IMG/VR virus record: IMGVR_UViG_3300005253_000162
Location: 1 to 50,501 of that record
DNA length: 50,501 nt
Strand: one strand, 5' to 3'
Origin: a virus
A program made the translations under genes and the position numbers. The notes below the pieces were generated by a model that saw only the letters and a program-made list of their open reading frames with translations, did no database searches and was not told the DNA's origin. Below are positions 1 to 5,855 of this stretch, in pieces (positions within the stretch are counted from its first letter, which is position 1; every line of letters begins with the position of its first letter).

Positions 1-165
1 TTCTAATGCTCCTCTAGATTTCCCTGTTCCGACTGGCCCGCAAATAAGCATTTCATCGCCCTGATAGTACAGTGTTTCAAGCGCACTACCATAGGGTTGA
101 TATGCTTTATATCGCGGATCTTGCAATACCTGCTGATCCGCTACTGATAATTCTGTAGTAACCAT
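1..165 (-). CDS. terL: Terminase large subunit, N-terminal part (runs off the left edge)
   Basis: Only the first 55 residues are in the window. They contain a Walker A motif, GPVGTGKS at residues 43-50, preceded by a hydrophobic strand. This is the usual N-terminal layout of the phage packaging ATPase, which drives DNA into the prohead and cuts concatemers. The start is the ATG at 163-165, 6 bp after the upstream structural gene; the ribosome site is weak. The C-terminal nuclease domain lies outside the window. Another small P-loop protein is possible, but the position among late structural genes favours terminase. Confidence 0.75.
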   Translation of the reverse strand, partial: MVTTELSVADQQVLQDPRYKAYQPYGSALETLYYQGDEMLICGPVGTGKSRGALE

Positions 166-171
166 GTTTGA

Positions 172-507
172 CTAATTAGATTCTCGATAGTACAACAAAT
201 GCGCAATTTCTCCGAGCGCGCCCCAGAGACTTAATTGCGTCAAATTTGACAGCGGTCCATGAATTCTGCCGCCATTCTGCGGAACCCAACCACTTGAATT
301 CACATTAGCATTCAGTGTATTTATACTGTATGAGATATTGCCACCTTCCGCACTTATCTCAAAAATTTCCGTACCTTCTGGCAATGTGGCTGCGGTTGGT
401 CCTTCGTCCAATTCCAAACGTTCACCGCCAAGATAATGCCAACGGGGAAGATACGAAGGGTGAAATACCCTGTTTGCTTGCCGATGTAAAAAAGCTCTTA
501 GACCCAT
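172..507 (-). CDS. Small beta-rich structural protein, function unknown
   Basis: A 111-residue protein with a strong ribosome site (AAAGGAG, then ATG). Its N-terminus begins MGL, as does the LamG-like protein two genes upstream. The second half is rich in Gly, Asn and Ser and ends in a hydrophobic helix-like segment. It lies directly upstream of the terminase in the late leftward operon, which suggests a minor virion or head-associated protein. No family was recognised. Confidence 0.7.
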   Translation of the reverse strand: MGLRAFLHRQANRVFHPSYLPRWHYLGGERLELDEGPTAATLPEGTEIFEISAEGGNISYSINTLNANVNSSGWVPQNGGRIHGPLSNLTQLSLWGALGEIAHLLYYRESN

Positions 508-526
508 GATATTCTCCTTTCGTTAC

Positions 527-733
527 TTATAATCTAACCATATATGCATACTCAATGATGCAAAGAAAGCCAAACACAAACAAAATCGGTATATGTGCCG
601 GTCGTCCAGTCCAACTAGATATATTCCAAGTCTTCGATAATACGCTTGTAAAATGATCCAAGTCCAATAGTACACTGATAAACCCACTGAGGCCGAAGAT
701 ATAAAGTGAATGCTTGAGGAAGGCATATTTCAT
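527..733 (-). CDS. Small membrane protein with two hydrophobic segments
   Basis: A 68-residue protein whose ATG overlaps the TGA of the LamG-like gene (ATGA), giving translational coupling. It has hydrophobic stretches at about residues 8-24 and 48-62. Between them are an Asp-rich DLDH motif and GRPAH, faintly like the metal-binding motifs of membrane-bound YbcI-type hydrolases; that resemblance is too short to rely on. The other frame over the same bases gives an unnatural Ser/Ile/Tyr-rich peptide and was rejected. A holin-like or envelope role is possible. Confidence 0.55.
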   Translation of the reverse strand: MKYAFLKHSLYIFGLSGFISVLLDLDHFTSVLSKTWNISSWTGRPAHIPILFVFGFLCIIEYAYMVRL

Positions 734-1464
734 ACTACTGCCAAAGCAGCCATTGTCGTGGGAGCAAGTGGTGTATCCCAGACTACGCAGTGAGCGAGAT
801 AACCATACCATTGAGCTAGGCCCAAGGTTGCGATCACTATCGGACCGACAAATGTCCCTAAGATGGTGCGAGTTGGTATCACCTGCGAGCCATCCAGGTA
901 TAATTTAACCTCATCGGCAGTCTTGCTCCAGGTCATACCCCAACACATCCAGTCAGTGGTAGTAAGTGAAGACTTGTCATTGATTTCAGTTACACCGGCT
1001 GCTTTGTATTCACTTCTTGTACTGTTATTAGTTGTTTTTTTGCGAATTTGTAATAGATTTGATGCGTCATCTCGAAATCGTAGAAAGTATCTATCTAACC
1101 CATCCGTCCACACTCCGGAATCATAAACTTTGGCCCACACTATCCAAGTTCCCTCTTGGCCGTCAAAGGCGGCCCTAAGACCCGGAATATCCATGTCAAC
1201 ATTACCATTTGATCCATCAAACAACGGACAAGTTCTCCCATCACCAATGCCTAACTGCCCCAGTGTTACGTTAATATATACACCGTCAAAGTCGTTACCG
1301 GAAATATCTTCAGCAATGCCGCCACCAGCTTCCCATAGAGGCCAATAAGCGATAGGAGAATAATTGTTAACTTTGTCTGAATAAGAAAGAATAGCACTGT
1401 TTGAGAGTAAATTTGCTATGCGACGACGGTATTGAATTGAGCGTAAATTAGATGCAAGACCCAT
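730..1464 (-). CDS. LamG/concanavalin-like structural protein
   Basis: A 244-residue protein with a good ribosome site (AAGGAG). The central region shows the LamG jelly-roll signature: APYWPLWE-like start, DxSGNDFDG, a G-rich strand, FDG, then strands with LYLDG. This fold binds sugars or proteins and is common in phage decoration and fibre proteins. Its place just upstream of the terminase suggests a head fibre or decoration protein, inferred from context only. Confidence 0.7.
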   Translation of the reverse strand: MGLASNLRSIQYRRRIANLLSNSAILSYSDKVNNYSPIAYWPLWEAGGGIAEDISGNDFDGVYINVTLGQLGIGDGRTCPLFDGSNGNVDMDIPGLRAAFDGQEGTWIVWAKVYDSGVWTDGLDRYFLRFRDDASNLLQIRKKTTNNSTRSEYKAAGVTEINDKSSLTTTDWMCWGMTWSKTADEVKLYLDGSQVIPTRTILGTFVGPIVIATLGLAQWYGYLAHCVVWDTPLAPTTMAALAVV

Positions 1465-1479
1465 AATGCACTCCTTGAT

Positions 1480-1800
1480 TTAGAATGCTACGCACTCGAT
1501 TTGACGATCCCAAAGATCTGTCAGAAGCGTGTACTGCAATGTGAATTTAGTTCTACTTGAACAGTGTCGTAATGCAAATAGTATATTAATTGTAGCTGAT
1601 AACATCGCTTGCACAAACTCTGCATGAATATCTTGCGCATAAGCCACGAAACAATTGGATTTACGAACACAAACGGCTTCACCAGAATTTGTGAATTCAG
1701 TGTAAGTTTTTTCCTGTAAAACTTCAGCGAATTCATCCAACCGCAAATTTCGAAATTCTTCTGTTGTAATTTTTATTTGACCTAATGGTTGACATTCCAT
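1480..1800 (-). CDS. Hypothetical protein
   Basis: A 106-residue protein starting 2 bp after the stop of the upstream gene, with only a weak AAAG ribosome site, so probably translationally coupled. The N-terminal part resembles a helix-rich binding domain (EFRNLRLDEFAEVL) and the C-terminal part is beta-like. No family recognised. Its place in the late operon implies a virion or assembly role. Confidence 0.6.
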   Translation of the reverse strand: MECQPLGQIKITTEEFRNLRLDEFAEVLQEKTYTEFTNSGEAVCVRKSNCFVAYAQDIHAEFVQAMLSATINILFALRHCSSRTKFTLQYTLLTDLWDRQIECVAF

Positions 1801-1802
1801 CT

Positions 1803-2006
1803 TTAATCTTTTACAATTTTCAGCAATGATTTATCGTTCATTGCGGAAACTGCTGGACGAGCCATGATAATATGCTGTGCTCTGTGAATTGCGTCCATGA
1901 ATTCTTGTTTTTCCATGACGTGAGCAGAAGGTAATGATAAAAATTCGTTCCATACAAATGCCAACAGCAGTAGAACATGTTGTTCGTGTACAGTTAAATC
2001 TCGCAT
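1803..2006 (-). CDS. Small helical hypothetical protein
   Basis: A 67-residue, mostly helical protein. Its ATG overlaps the TAA of the upstream gene (TAATG), and AAGG sits 5 bp ahead as ribosome site. No family recognised. It sits between two unknown late genes and is probably translated together with them. Confidence 0.6.
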   Translation of the reverse strand: MRDLTVHEQHVLLLLAFVWNEFLSLPSAHVMEKQEFMDAIHRAQHIIMARPAVSAMNDKSLLKIVKD

Positions 2007-2455
2007 TATACCTTACTTTCGTCTATGCCAAGATAGACTTTGAAAATATTGACTCCGAGTGTATTGACTTCAAGATTAGCGCCTCCATCAAGATGCTGCG
2101 AAAGAAATCTTACAGTCTTTAACCACTGGTCGTAGTCCTCCATAACAAAAGTGTCGCCGTTTGCGAAAATAAATTTGCCTTCAGTAACGGCGTCCCAGAG
2201 CATAACAGCAAGATATTCGGCGTAAGGCATTTTCTCGCCCATGGGGGCGACGAATAGATCACGTTTGCCTACTGAGCGAATTAATTCGGCTATAAGGCGC
2301 TTTGATTCGATTGAAGATATCGGGGGCTGGATTACTTCTAAATCGTCCATAGGTACATTATACCATGGGTTGCGTTCTTTGTGTAGGGGTAAATTTTCAG
2401 GTTGCGGGATGTTGGGTTTTTGATATCCACTATTTTTATGCCCAATCACCTGCAA
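2006..2455 (-). CDS. Hypothetical late protein, possibly terminase small subunit-like
   Basis: Up to 149 residues from a TTG at 2455, with CAGG just upstream; an ATG at 2350 would give 114 residues. The N-terminal extension is Pro-rich and the body is helical, with a conserved-looking stretch YAEYLAVMLWDAVTEG. Being the first gene of the late operon that ends in the large terminase, it could be the small terminase subunit, but no helix-turn-helix is evident. A promoter-like TATAAT lies directly in front of the ATG at 2350, so the shorter, nearly leaderless form is a real alternative. Confidence 0.55.
   Translation of the reverse strand: MQVIGHKNSGYQKPNIPQPENLPLHKERNPWYNVPMDDLEVIQPPISSIESKRLIAELIRSVGKRDLFVAPMGEKMPYAEYLAVMLWDAVTEGKFIFANGDTFVMEDYDQWLKTVRFLSQHLDGGANLEVNTLGVNIFKVYLGIDESKV
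2352..2386 (-). promoter_or_regulatory. Candidate late promoter (leftward)
   Basis: On the minus strand TACACA at 2380-2385 and TATAAT at 2357-2362 are separated by 17 bp. An ACCC motif precedes the -35, as in the rightward promoters. Transcription would start at about 2350, on the internal ATG of the first late gene. It lies beyond the terminator of the GA-free cassette, so it could drive the late operon. Confidence 0.45.
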
Positions 2456-2504
2456 AGCAACCTGAATTTAGTGCAATTTGGGTAAACTTTACCCAATTTA
2501 CATG

Positions 2505-2543
2505 CAAAAAAAACTGTGGCTTGCTTGGCGCTTGCAAGCCACA
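2505..2543 (-). terminator. Intrinsic terminator of the GA-free cassette
   Basis: On the minus strand a perfect 10-bp stem (TGTGGCTTGC with GCAAGCCACA) with a 9-base loop is followed by eight U. It lies 25 bp beyond the stop of the leftward gene at 2568 and would end its transcript before the late operon. A second palindrome, TTGGGTAAA/TTTACCCAA, lies just beyond at about 2478-2497. Confidence 0.85.
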
Positions 2544-2567
2544 TTGCTGTAATAAAATTTGCGTTTT

Positions 2568-3218
2568 TTACTGGCCTTGCAACCTTACATTGTAAATTTT
2601 ATATGCGGGTTTTGTACCTTTTTGCAACATTGTTTGCAATTGGGCCGTTGTGGGCGGTGTTGGCGCTTTGCCAAAGTCACCGCTTGCCATAGCCTGTAAC
2701 CCCGCCGGTGTGCCACACCATGCGCTTATATACCGTGCACGGTTACCTACAATGTAGTAAAACTGTGCAATTGGGTGTGTAGGGGCATTGTACCCCTTGT
2801 CCGTACCAAATGCCCGTACCATACTACTAACCTTACACATAGTTTTGCCAGCCAGCGCCTGCGCTACAATGTGCTTGTGTAGCGCTGCTGTTTTTATGTA
2901 GCCTGGGGGTATGCCAGGTAAGGTTAACCTTACCCGTTGCGCCAGTGCTTTGGTGGGGCTGCCAAACTTTTTTTGTATTGCTGCGCAACGCATGCCATGG
3001 CCTGCTTTTAGCGTATTGCTTTTGCTAATACGCTTGCCACAGTATTGGCATTTGGTTGCCTTGGGGGTTGCTTTGGGGGTTGCTTTGGTGGGGGTTGCTT
3101 TGGTGGGGGTTGCTTTGGTGGGGGTTACTTTGGTGGTTGCTTTGGTGGCTGTGGTTGTGCTTACCATTGCAAAACCCATTGCCAAAAAACCAAAAAGTGT
3201 AACTAAAAATTGTAACAT
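2568..3218 (-). CDS. DUF6011-like zinc-finger protein with hydrophobic N-terminus and TKATP repeats
   Basis: A 216-residue protein. The start is the ATG at 3218, preceded by AAAGGTAGG; an ATG at 3275 overlaps the -10 box. Residues 1-18 are hydrophobic without charged residues, like an uncleaved signal anchor. About 25 residues of TKATP repeats follow, then a zinc-finger-like CQYCGK...GHGMRC, then a domain shared with the genes at 10974 and 20477 (PxGYIK, SSMVRAFGTDKG, RYIS, TPAGLQAM). The protein has no Glu and only two Asp, because the DNA avoids GA/TC. It has its own promoter and terminator, like a moron. Function unknown; DNA or RNA binding is a guess. Confidence 0.75.
   Translation of the reverse strand: MLQFLVTLFGFLAMGFAMVSTTTATKATTKVTPTKATPTKATPTKATPKATPKATKCQYCGKRISKSNTLKAGHGMRCAAIQKKFGSPTKALAQRVRLTLPGIPPGYIKTAALHKHIVAQALAGKTMCKVSSMVRAFGTDKGYNAPTHPIAQFYYIVGNRARYISAWCGTPAGLQAMASGDFGKAPTPPTTAQLQTMLQKGTKPAYKIYNVRLQGQ
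3048..3160 (-). repeat. Coding minisatellite (TKATP repeats)
   Basis: Inside the GA-free gene the minus strand repeats a 15-bp unit ACCAAAGCAACCCCC several times, with shortened units at the 3' end. It encodes TKATP/KATP repeats. The basic, disordered linker joins the hydrophobic N-terminus to the zinc-finger part, and its length can probably change by slippage. Confidence 0.8.
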
Positions 3219-3265
3219 TGTATTACCTACCTTTGGGTAACCTGCTTTGTTTGCGCCATAACCCC

Positions 3266-3296
3266 ATTGTAGCATAACCCACCATTTTTACAGTAA
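3266..3296 (-). promoter_or_regulatory. Candidate promoter of the GA-free cassette
   Basis: On the minus strand an extended -10, TGCTACAAT, lies at 3266-3274. No good -35 is visible at 17 bp (ACTGTA at best). Transcription would begin about 40 bases ahead of the chosen ATG at 3218. It abuts the 11-bp repeats, which could be operator sites. Confidence 0.4.
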
Positions 3297-3334
3297 AATT
3301 TGCGTAAAATTGGCGTAAAAATAGCATAAAAGTA
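3291..3334. repeat. Four phased 11-bp direct repeats (iteron or operator candidate)
   Basis: Four tandem units share the core G-C-G/A-T-A-A-A-A: CAGTAAAATTT, GCGTAAAATTG, GCGTAAAAATA and GCATAAAAGTA. The 11-bp period puts each copy on the same helix face. They lie in AT-rich DNA between divergent transcription units, upstream of the leftward cassette promoter. They could bind a repressor or a replication initiator. Confidence 0.65.
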
Positions 3335-3390
3335 CAAACTAATAAGGTAAATAATACCAATATAGTAATAATACCATAAAGGTATTGTTT

Positions 3391-3462
3391 ACCTTCTTTA
3401 CCTTTATTACCTTCTTTACCTTTATTACCTTCTTTACCTTTATTACCTTCTTTACCTTATTT
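3391..3462. repeat. Four 18-bp tandem repeats
   Basis: Three identical units ACCTTCTTTACCTTTATT are followed by a fourth with a small change. The run is pyrimidine-rich on the plus strand. A reading frame through it gives only Phe/Thr low-complexity peptide and was rejected. It ends the GA-depleted stretch and abuts the CGA-rich DNA. Confidence 0.9.
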
Positions 3463-3475
3463 ACCCACACCCCCC

Positions 3476-3606
3476 ACGAGCGTGACTGCGAGCGCGACCA
3501 CGAGTGCGAGCGCGAATCATGCGAATCACGAGCCCGAGCAACGATTAATGCGAATGACGAATTACGAATTACGATCCAGACGAATTACGATTTTTGCGAA
3601 TTGTCG
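3476..3606. repeat. CGA-rich degenerate repeat region 1
   Basis: About 17 CGA trinucleotides occur in 131 bp, in degenerate units of the form CGAATTACGA or GCGAGCGCGA. The same sequence type recurs at 4310-4435 and 5407-5512, each time directly ahead of a rightward promoter. No gene is evident in it. It could be a binding array or a repeat family derived from one ancestral intergenic sequence. Confidence 0.7.
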
Positions 3607-3613
3607 TACATCT

Positions 3614-3675
3614 TTATTAAAGTTTCATCAAATCACGACTAAACCCTTGCCAAACGAGAAGTTGTGTGCTATAAT
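3614..3675 (+). promoter_or_regulatory. Early promoter P1
   Basis: TTGCCA at 3647-3652, 17 bp, TATAAT at 3670-3675. An upstream box TTATTAAAGTTTCATCAAA at 3614 is shared with the promoters at 4477, 7768 and 10858. ACCC immediately precedes the -35, as in most members of the family. Confidence 0.85.
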
Positions 3676-3740
3676 GAAGTTACGCTGGGCAACAAACTCA
3701 GCAAGGCGCAAATCAGAATTTCAGAGAAAGGAGGTTCACA

Positions 3741-4046
3741 ATGTTAGAGATAGGACAAACGGCCAAAGTCAATAAGCACATAGATTTTGGACCAATCAAA
3801 TACACCGACGAAACAGGAGTTGTCGTACAAGTTGGACTCCAAGAATATGACAATCCTATGGTCTACAGGGTCGAGTTCGAAGATCTGCCTACAGCCTGGT
3901 TCTTTGAGTCAGAGGTCACGCTAATGAGACAAACCAAACACGTCACATACGCTTGTGGCTGTGTCGTTGATCTTGGCGGTTTTTATGAGTCATTTGCCCC
4001 GATGTTCTGCGGAGAACATGAAACCCGGATTACCAAGATAGCTTGA
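3741..4046 (+). CDS. Small SH3-like domain protein with a CGCVV tail motif
   Basis: A 101-residue protein with a strong AAAGGAGG site. Residues 1-62 match the phage's own repeated domain: MxEIGxxxKV at the start, a central GVVVQVG strand, then WFxxxEVTL at the end. The fold looks like a KOW/SH3-type small barrel (inference). Residues 68-95 carry YACGCVV and FCGEH, a putative zinc site that recurs in the protein at 14097. First gene after promoter P1. Confidence 0.75.
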   Translation: MLEIGQTAKVNKHIDFGPIKYTDETGVVVQVGLQEYDNPMVYRVEFEDLPTAWFFESEVTLMRQTKHVTYACGCVVDLGGFYESFAPMFCGEHETRITKIA

Positions 4047-4096
4047 AATTTATAATGCGATAGTTGTAAAAATTTCCTAAAATAAGGAGAACTAAA

Positions 4097-4234
4097 ATGT
4101 TCAAAAGCATCGCATTTTTCATCATAGTATTGGCAGTAATCAATACTCTAACTGCTAGAACTCAAGATGAAATTTTAACCTCGTTGGTTGCGATTATAAT
4201 AGTTGGCTTAGTCGCAACAATCAAAACTCGTTAA
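4097..4234 (+). CDS. 45-residue membrane protein
   Basis: A short frame with a good ribosome site (AAGGAG, then ATG). Nearly the whole product is hydrophobic, in two segments at about residues 4-18 and 27-42 separated by a charged turn (ARTQDE). It shares the transcript of the SH3-like gene upstream and is followed after 10 bp by an intrinsic terminator. No family recognised. Confidence 0.65.
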   Translation: MFKSIAFFIIVLAVINTLTARTQDEILTSLVAIIIVGLVATIKTR

Positions 4235-4244
4235 CAAATCGTAA

Positions 4245-4281
4245 ATTCCCACGTTCGGAGGATCGTGGGAATCTCTTTTTA
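4245..4281 (+). terminator. Intrinsic terminator of the P1 unit
   Basis: A perfect 9-bp stem (ATTCCCACG with CGTGGGAAT) with a 10-base loop is followed by TCTCTTTTT. It closes the two-gene unit started by P1. Confidence 0.9.
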
Positions 4282-4309
4282 TTTAGCGATCTACGAGCCA
4301 GAGCTTGCT

Positions 4310-4435
4310 GTGAGAAGATCTCGTACCTCGCAAATTACGATCTATGCGAATTATCGCGTTCGTAAATTCTCGCGAATCGTCGCGAATCGTCACGAATTAC
4401 GAGTTACCACGAATTACGACTACTACGAATTATCA
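4310..4435. repeat. CGA-rich degenerate repeat region 2
   Basis: The stretch contains repeated GCGAATCGTC, CACGAATTACGA and related units, like the region at 3476. It fills most of the gap between the terminator at 4281 and promoter P2. No gene is evident. Confidence 0.65.
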
Positions 4436-4442
4436 TAATATC

Positions 4443-4505
4443 TTTATTAAAGTTTGGTCAAATCACGAGTTTACCCTTGCATTATGAGGATTTATATAGT
4501 ATAAT
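4443..4505 (+). promoter_or_regulatory. Early promoter P2
   Basis: TTGCAT at 4477-4482, 17 bp, TATAAT at 4500-4505. The upstream TTATTAAAGTTTGGTCAAA box and the ACCC before the -35 match P1. Confidence 0.85.
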
Positions 4506-4577
4506 TATTGTAACAAGATGGGTAACCATTTTGCGCAAACCAGGTAAGTCGGAATTTCATAGAAAGGAGGTATCGCA

Positions 4578-4796
4578 ATGTTCGAAATTGGAGATAATGT
4601 AAAAGTAATCTGCACCAGCCCCGCAGTGTATCGCGATAAACAAGGTACAGTTTACGAAATAACACTGCAAGAGACTAGGGTTAGCTTCATGAATTCAGAG
4701 TTTACCCTCACTATTCTGGATAACGCTTACGCCAACGAAGATGATGACCATTGTCATTTAGTTTGGTTCGCGAATAACGAGCTAACTCTGATATAA
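4578..4796 (+). CDS. Small SH3-like domain protein
   Basis: A 72-residue protein that is one copy of the repeated domain: MFEIGDNVKV at the start, DKQGTVYEI, VSFMNSEF, and HLVWFANNEL at the end. It has a strong AAAGGAGG site and is the first gene of the P2 unit. It is closest in layout to the second domain of the protein at 9492. Function unknown. Confidence 0.75.
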   Translation: MFEIGDNVKVICTSPAVYRDKQGTVYEITLQETRVSFMNSEFTLTILDNAYANEDDDHCHLVWFANNELTLI

Positions 4797-4811
4797 ATCT
4801 CACATATCAAA

Positions 4812-4833
4812 TGGGGCGGCAGCAATGTCGCCC
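4812..4833 (+). other. GC-rich hairpin just ahead of a ribosome site
   Basis: GGGGCG pairs with CGCCCC across a 10-base loop, ending 3 bases before the AAGGAAGG ribosome site of the gene at 4851. There is no U-run, so it is not a normal terminator. It may set the translation or stability of the downstream gene. Confidence 0.5.
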
Positions 4834-4850
4834 CAAAGGAAGGTAGAAAC

Positions 4851-5141
4851 ATGACCACAGCACCGTGTATCGTCTGCAAAGGTTCGGGTATTCAGAAATG
4901 TCGTACCCAAACCATGACATCCGAAGGTTGGACTGAAGAAAAACCACTTGAGCTTACATGTATTTGGTGCGATGACGGCCAACAAACTGTTGCTCAGGCT
5001 CAAGACGTCATAAATTATCGCAATGCTTGGTGCAAATGCCCTCGTTACGGCTTTCGTAAACGTAACGTAAGATATATAGAACGTCGACACGCAATTGACG
5101 TCATGTGCAACAAGTGCGATAAATACCTACAGGTCGGTTAA
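4851..5141 (+). CDS. Cysteine-rich zinc-ribbon protein, DnaJ-type knuckles
   Basis: A 96-residue protein. Residues 6-45 contain CIVCKGSG and CIWCDDG, the CxxCxGxG pattern of DnaJ zinc knuckles. A second cysteine group, CKCP and CNKC, lies near the C-terminus. At least eight Cys suggest two zinc sites. Second gene of the P2 unit. It may act as a protein or nucleic acid binding adaptor; no specific family is claimed. Confidence 0.7.
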   Translation: MTTAPCIVCKGSGIQKCRTQTMTSEGWTEEKPLELTCIWCDDGQQTVAQAQDVINYRNAWCKCPRYGFRKRNVRYIERRHAIDVMCNKCDKYLQVG

Positions 5142-5191
5142 CATGACACGTTGGGCAAGTTTCGAAGTTCATATACAAAAAGGAGATTAAA

Positions 5192-5374
5192 ATGGCAACA
5201 CGCGAAGAAATGACCGTAGCTGCTAATCAGGCTCTAACGGAGCTCAGCAAACAAGACCTCACCACCATGCTCGCCATAGAGCTCATAGCATGGCTCAGGC
5301 GTTGGTTTCTAAAAGCAGGATACAAACGCCTGTGCAGAGGACTTTTGAGAATTGCACCACCGAAGTCTGATTAA
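5192..5374 (+). CDS. Small helical basic protein
   Basis: A 60-residue protein with a strong AAAGGAG site. The N-terminal half is an acidic amphipathic helix; the C-terminal half is basic (RRWFLKAGYKRLCRG). Last gene of the P2 unit, followed after 7 bp by a terminator. No family recognised. Confidence 0.65.
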   Translation: MATREEMTVAANQALTELSKQDLTTMLAIELIAWLRRWFLKAGYKRLCRGLLRIAPPKSD

Positions 5375-5381
5375 CTACATA

Positions 5382-5413
5382 GCCCCGTACCGAGATGGTG
5401 CGGGGCATCTCTT
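5382..5413 (+). terminator. Intrinsic terminator of the P2 unit
   Basis: A 10-bp stem (GCCCCGTACC with GGTGCGGGGC, one G-U pair) with a 5-base loop is followed by ATCTCTTT. The U-run is interrupted. Confidence 0.8.
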
Positions 5414-5512
5414 TGCCTGACAATTCACGAGCATGACCCAGACCAATAAAGGTCTCACGCTCACGCTCGCGAATTATGTGAATTACACGAATTACAACGA
5501 TCGTTGCGAATT
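5407..5512. repeat. CGA-rich degenerate repeat region 3
   Basis: Contains CACGCTCACGCTCGCGAATTA and ACACGAATTACAACGA type units, like the regions at 3476 and 4310. It precedes promoter P3. No gene is evident between 5375 and 5855; the rest of that gap holds P3, the structured RNA and P4. Confidence 0.55.
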
Positions 5513-5545
5513 ATGATTACAAATACCAAAACTTCACCTGCGCCA

Positions 5546-5574
5546 TTGCTGTATGAAATTTTTTGTGGTATAAT
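5546..5574 (+). promoter_or_regulatory. Early promoter P3, upstream of a structured RNA
   Basis: TTGCTG at 5546-5551, 17 bp, TATAAT at 5569-5574. It lacks the TTAAAGTTTCATCAA box of P1 and P2. No open frame with a ribosome site lies between it and the terminator at 5718-5746. Confidence 0.8.
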
Positions 5575-5580
5575 AAAGTC

Positions 5581-5746
5581 AATGCAGTGTTAGCTAGGAG
5601 TAAGAGCTAAGACTCTGCCTAAAAAGGGTGACGTGAATTTACCGTCATTCCGTTACTAACGGCGACGATGAACGTCCTGCGGGGGTGATCAGGGTGGGGA
5701 AAATTAAACTTCCACCAGGTCGGTGAACATTATCCGACCAATTTTT
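5581..5746 (+). ncRNA. Probable free-standing structured small RNA, about 165 nt
   Basis: A strong promoter leads to an intrinsic terminator with no gene between. Successive complementary segments predict a chain of hairpins: TTAGCT/AGCTAA closed by GCAG/CTGC; TGACG/CGTCA; CCGTT/AACGG; GACG/CGTC; CCTG/CAGG; GGTGG/CCACC; and the terminator GGTCGG/CCGACC. The density of short perfect stems exceeds that of the flanking DNA. I do not recognise a known RNA class. It may be a regulatory RNA, a decoy or a packaging RNA; all are inference. Confidence 0.65.
5718..5746 (+). terminator. Intrinsic terminator of the P3 small RNA
   Basis: A perfect 6-bp GC-rich stem (GGTCGG with CCGACC), 10-base loop, then AATTTTT. 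It separates the small RNA from promoter P4. Confidence 0.85.
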
Positions 5747-5794
5747 GGTTCTCAATATTCAATATTAGTATTTGGTCGCACTCGTGCTTTACCC

Positions 5795-5823
5795 TTGCCA
5801 AATGAGGATTTATATGTTATAAT
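5795..5823 (+). promoter_or_regulatory. Early promoter P4
   Basis: TTGCCA at 5795-5800, 17 bp, TATAAT at 5818-5823, with ACCC before the -35. It drives the gene at 5856, whose ATG is only about 26 bases beyond the expected start. Confidence 0.85.
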
Positions 5824-5855
5824 GAATTTACAGTAAGCTATATGCGAGGCAAACC

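Noticed and set aside
523-726. Alternative leftward frame overlapping the small membrane protein
   Set aside because: It lacks a ribosome site and gives an unnatural composition, while the ATGA-coupled frame ending at 527 gives a plausible membrane protein.
2006-2455. Firm terminase small subunit call
   Set aside because: Position fits, but no helix-turn-helix or recognised motif is visible, so it is listed as hypothetical.
3391-3462. CRISPR-like repeat array
   Set aside because: The 18-bp units are directly tandem without spacers, and no cas genes are nearby.
3385-3642. Open frame through the 18-bp repeats and the CGA-rich tract
   Set aside because: The product is Phe/Thr/Ile repeats followed by a Glu/Arg-rich stretch, with no ribosome site; the frame is open only because of the repeats.
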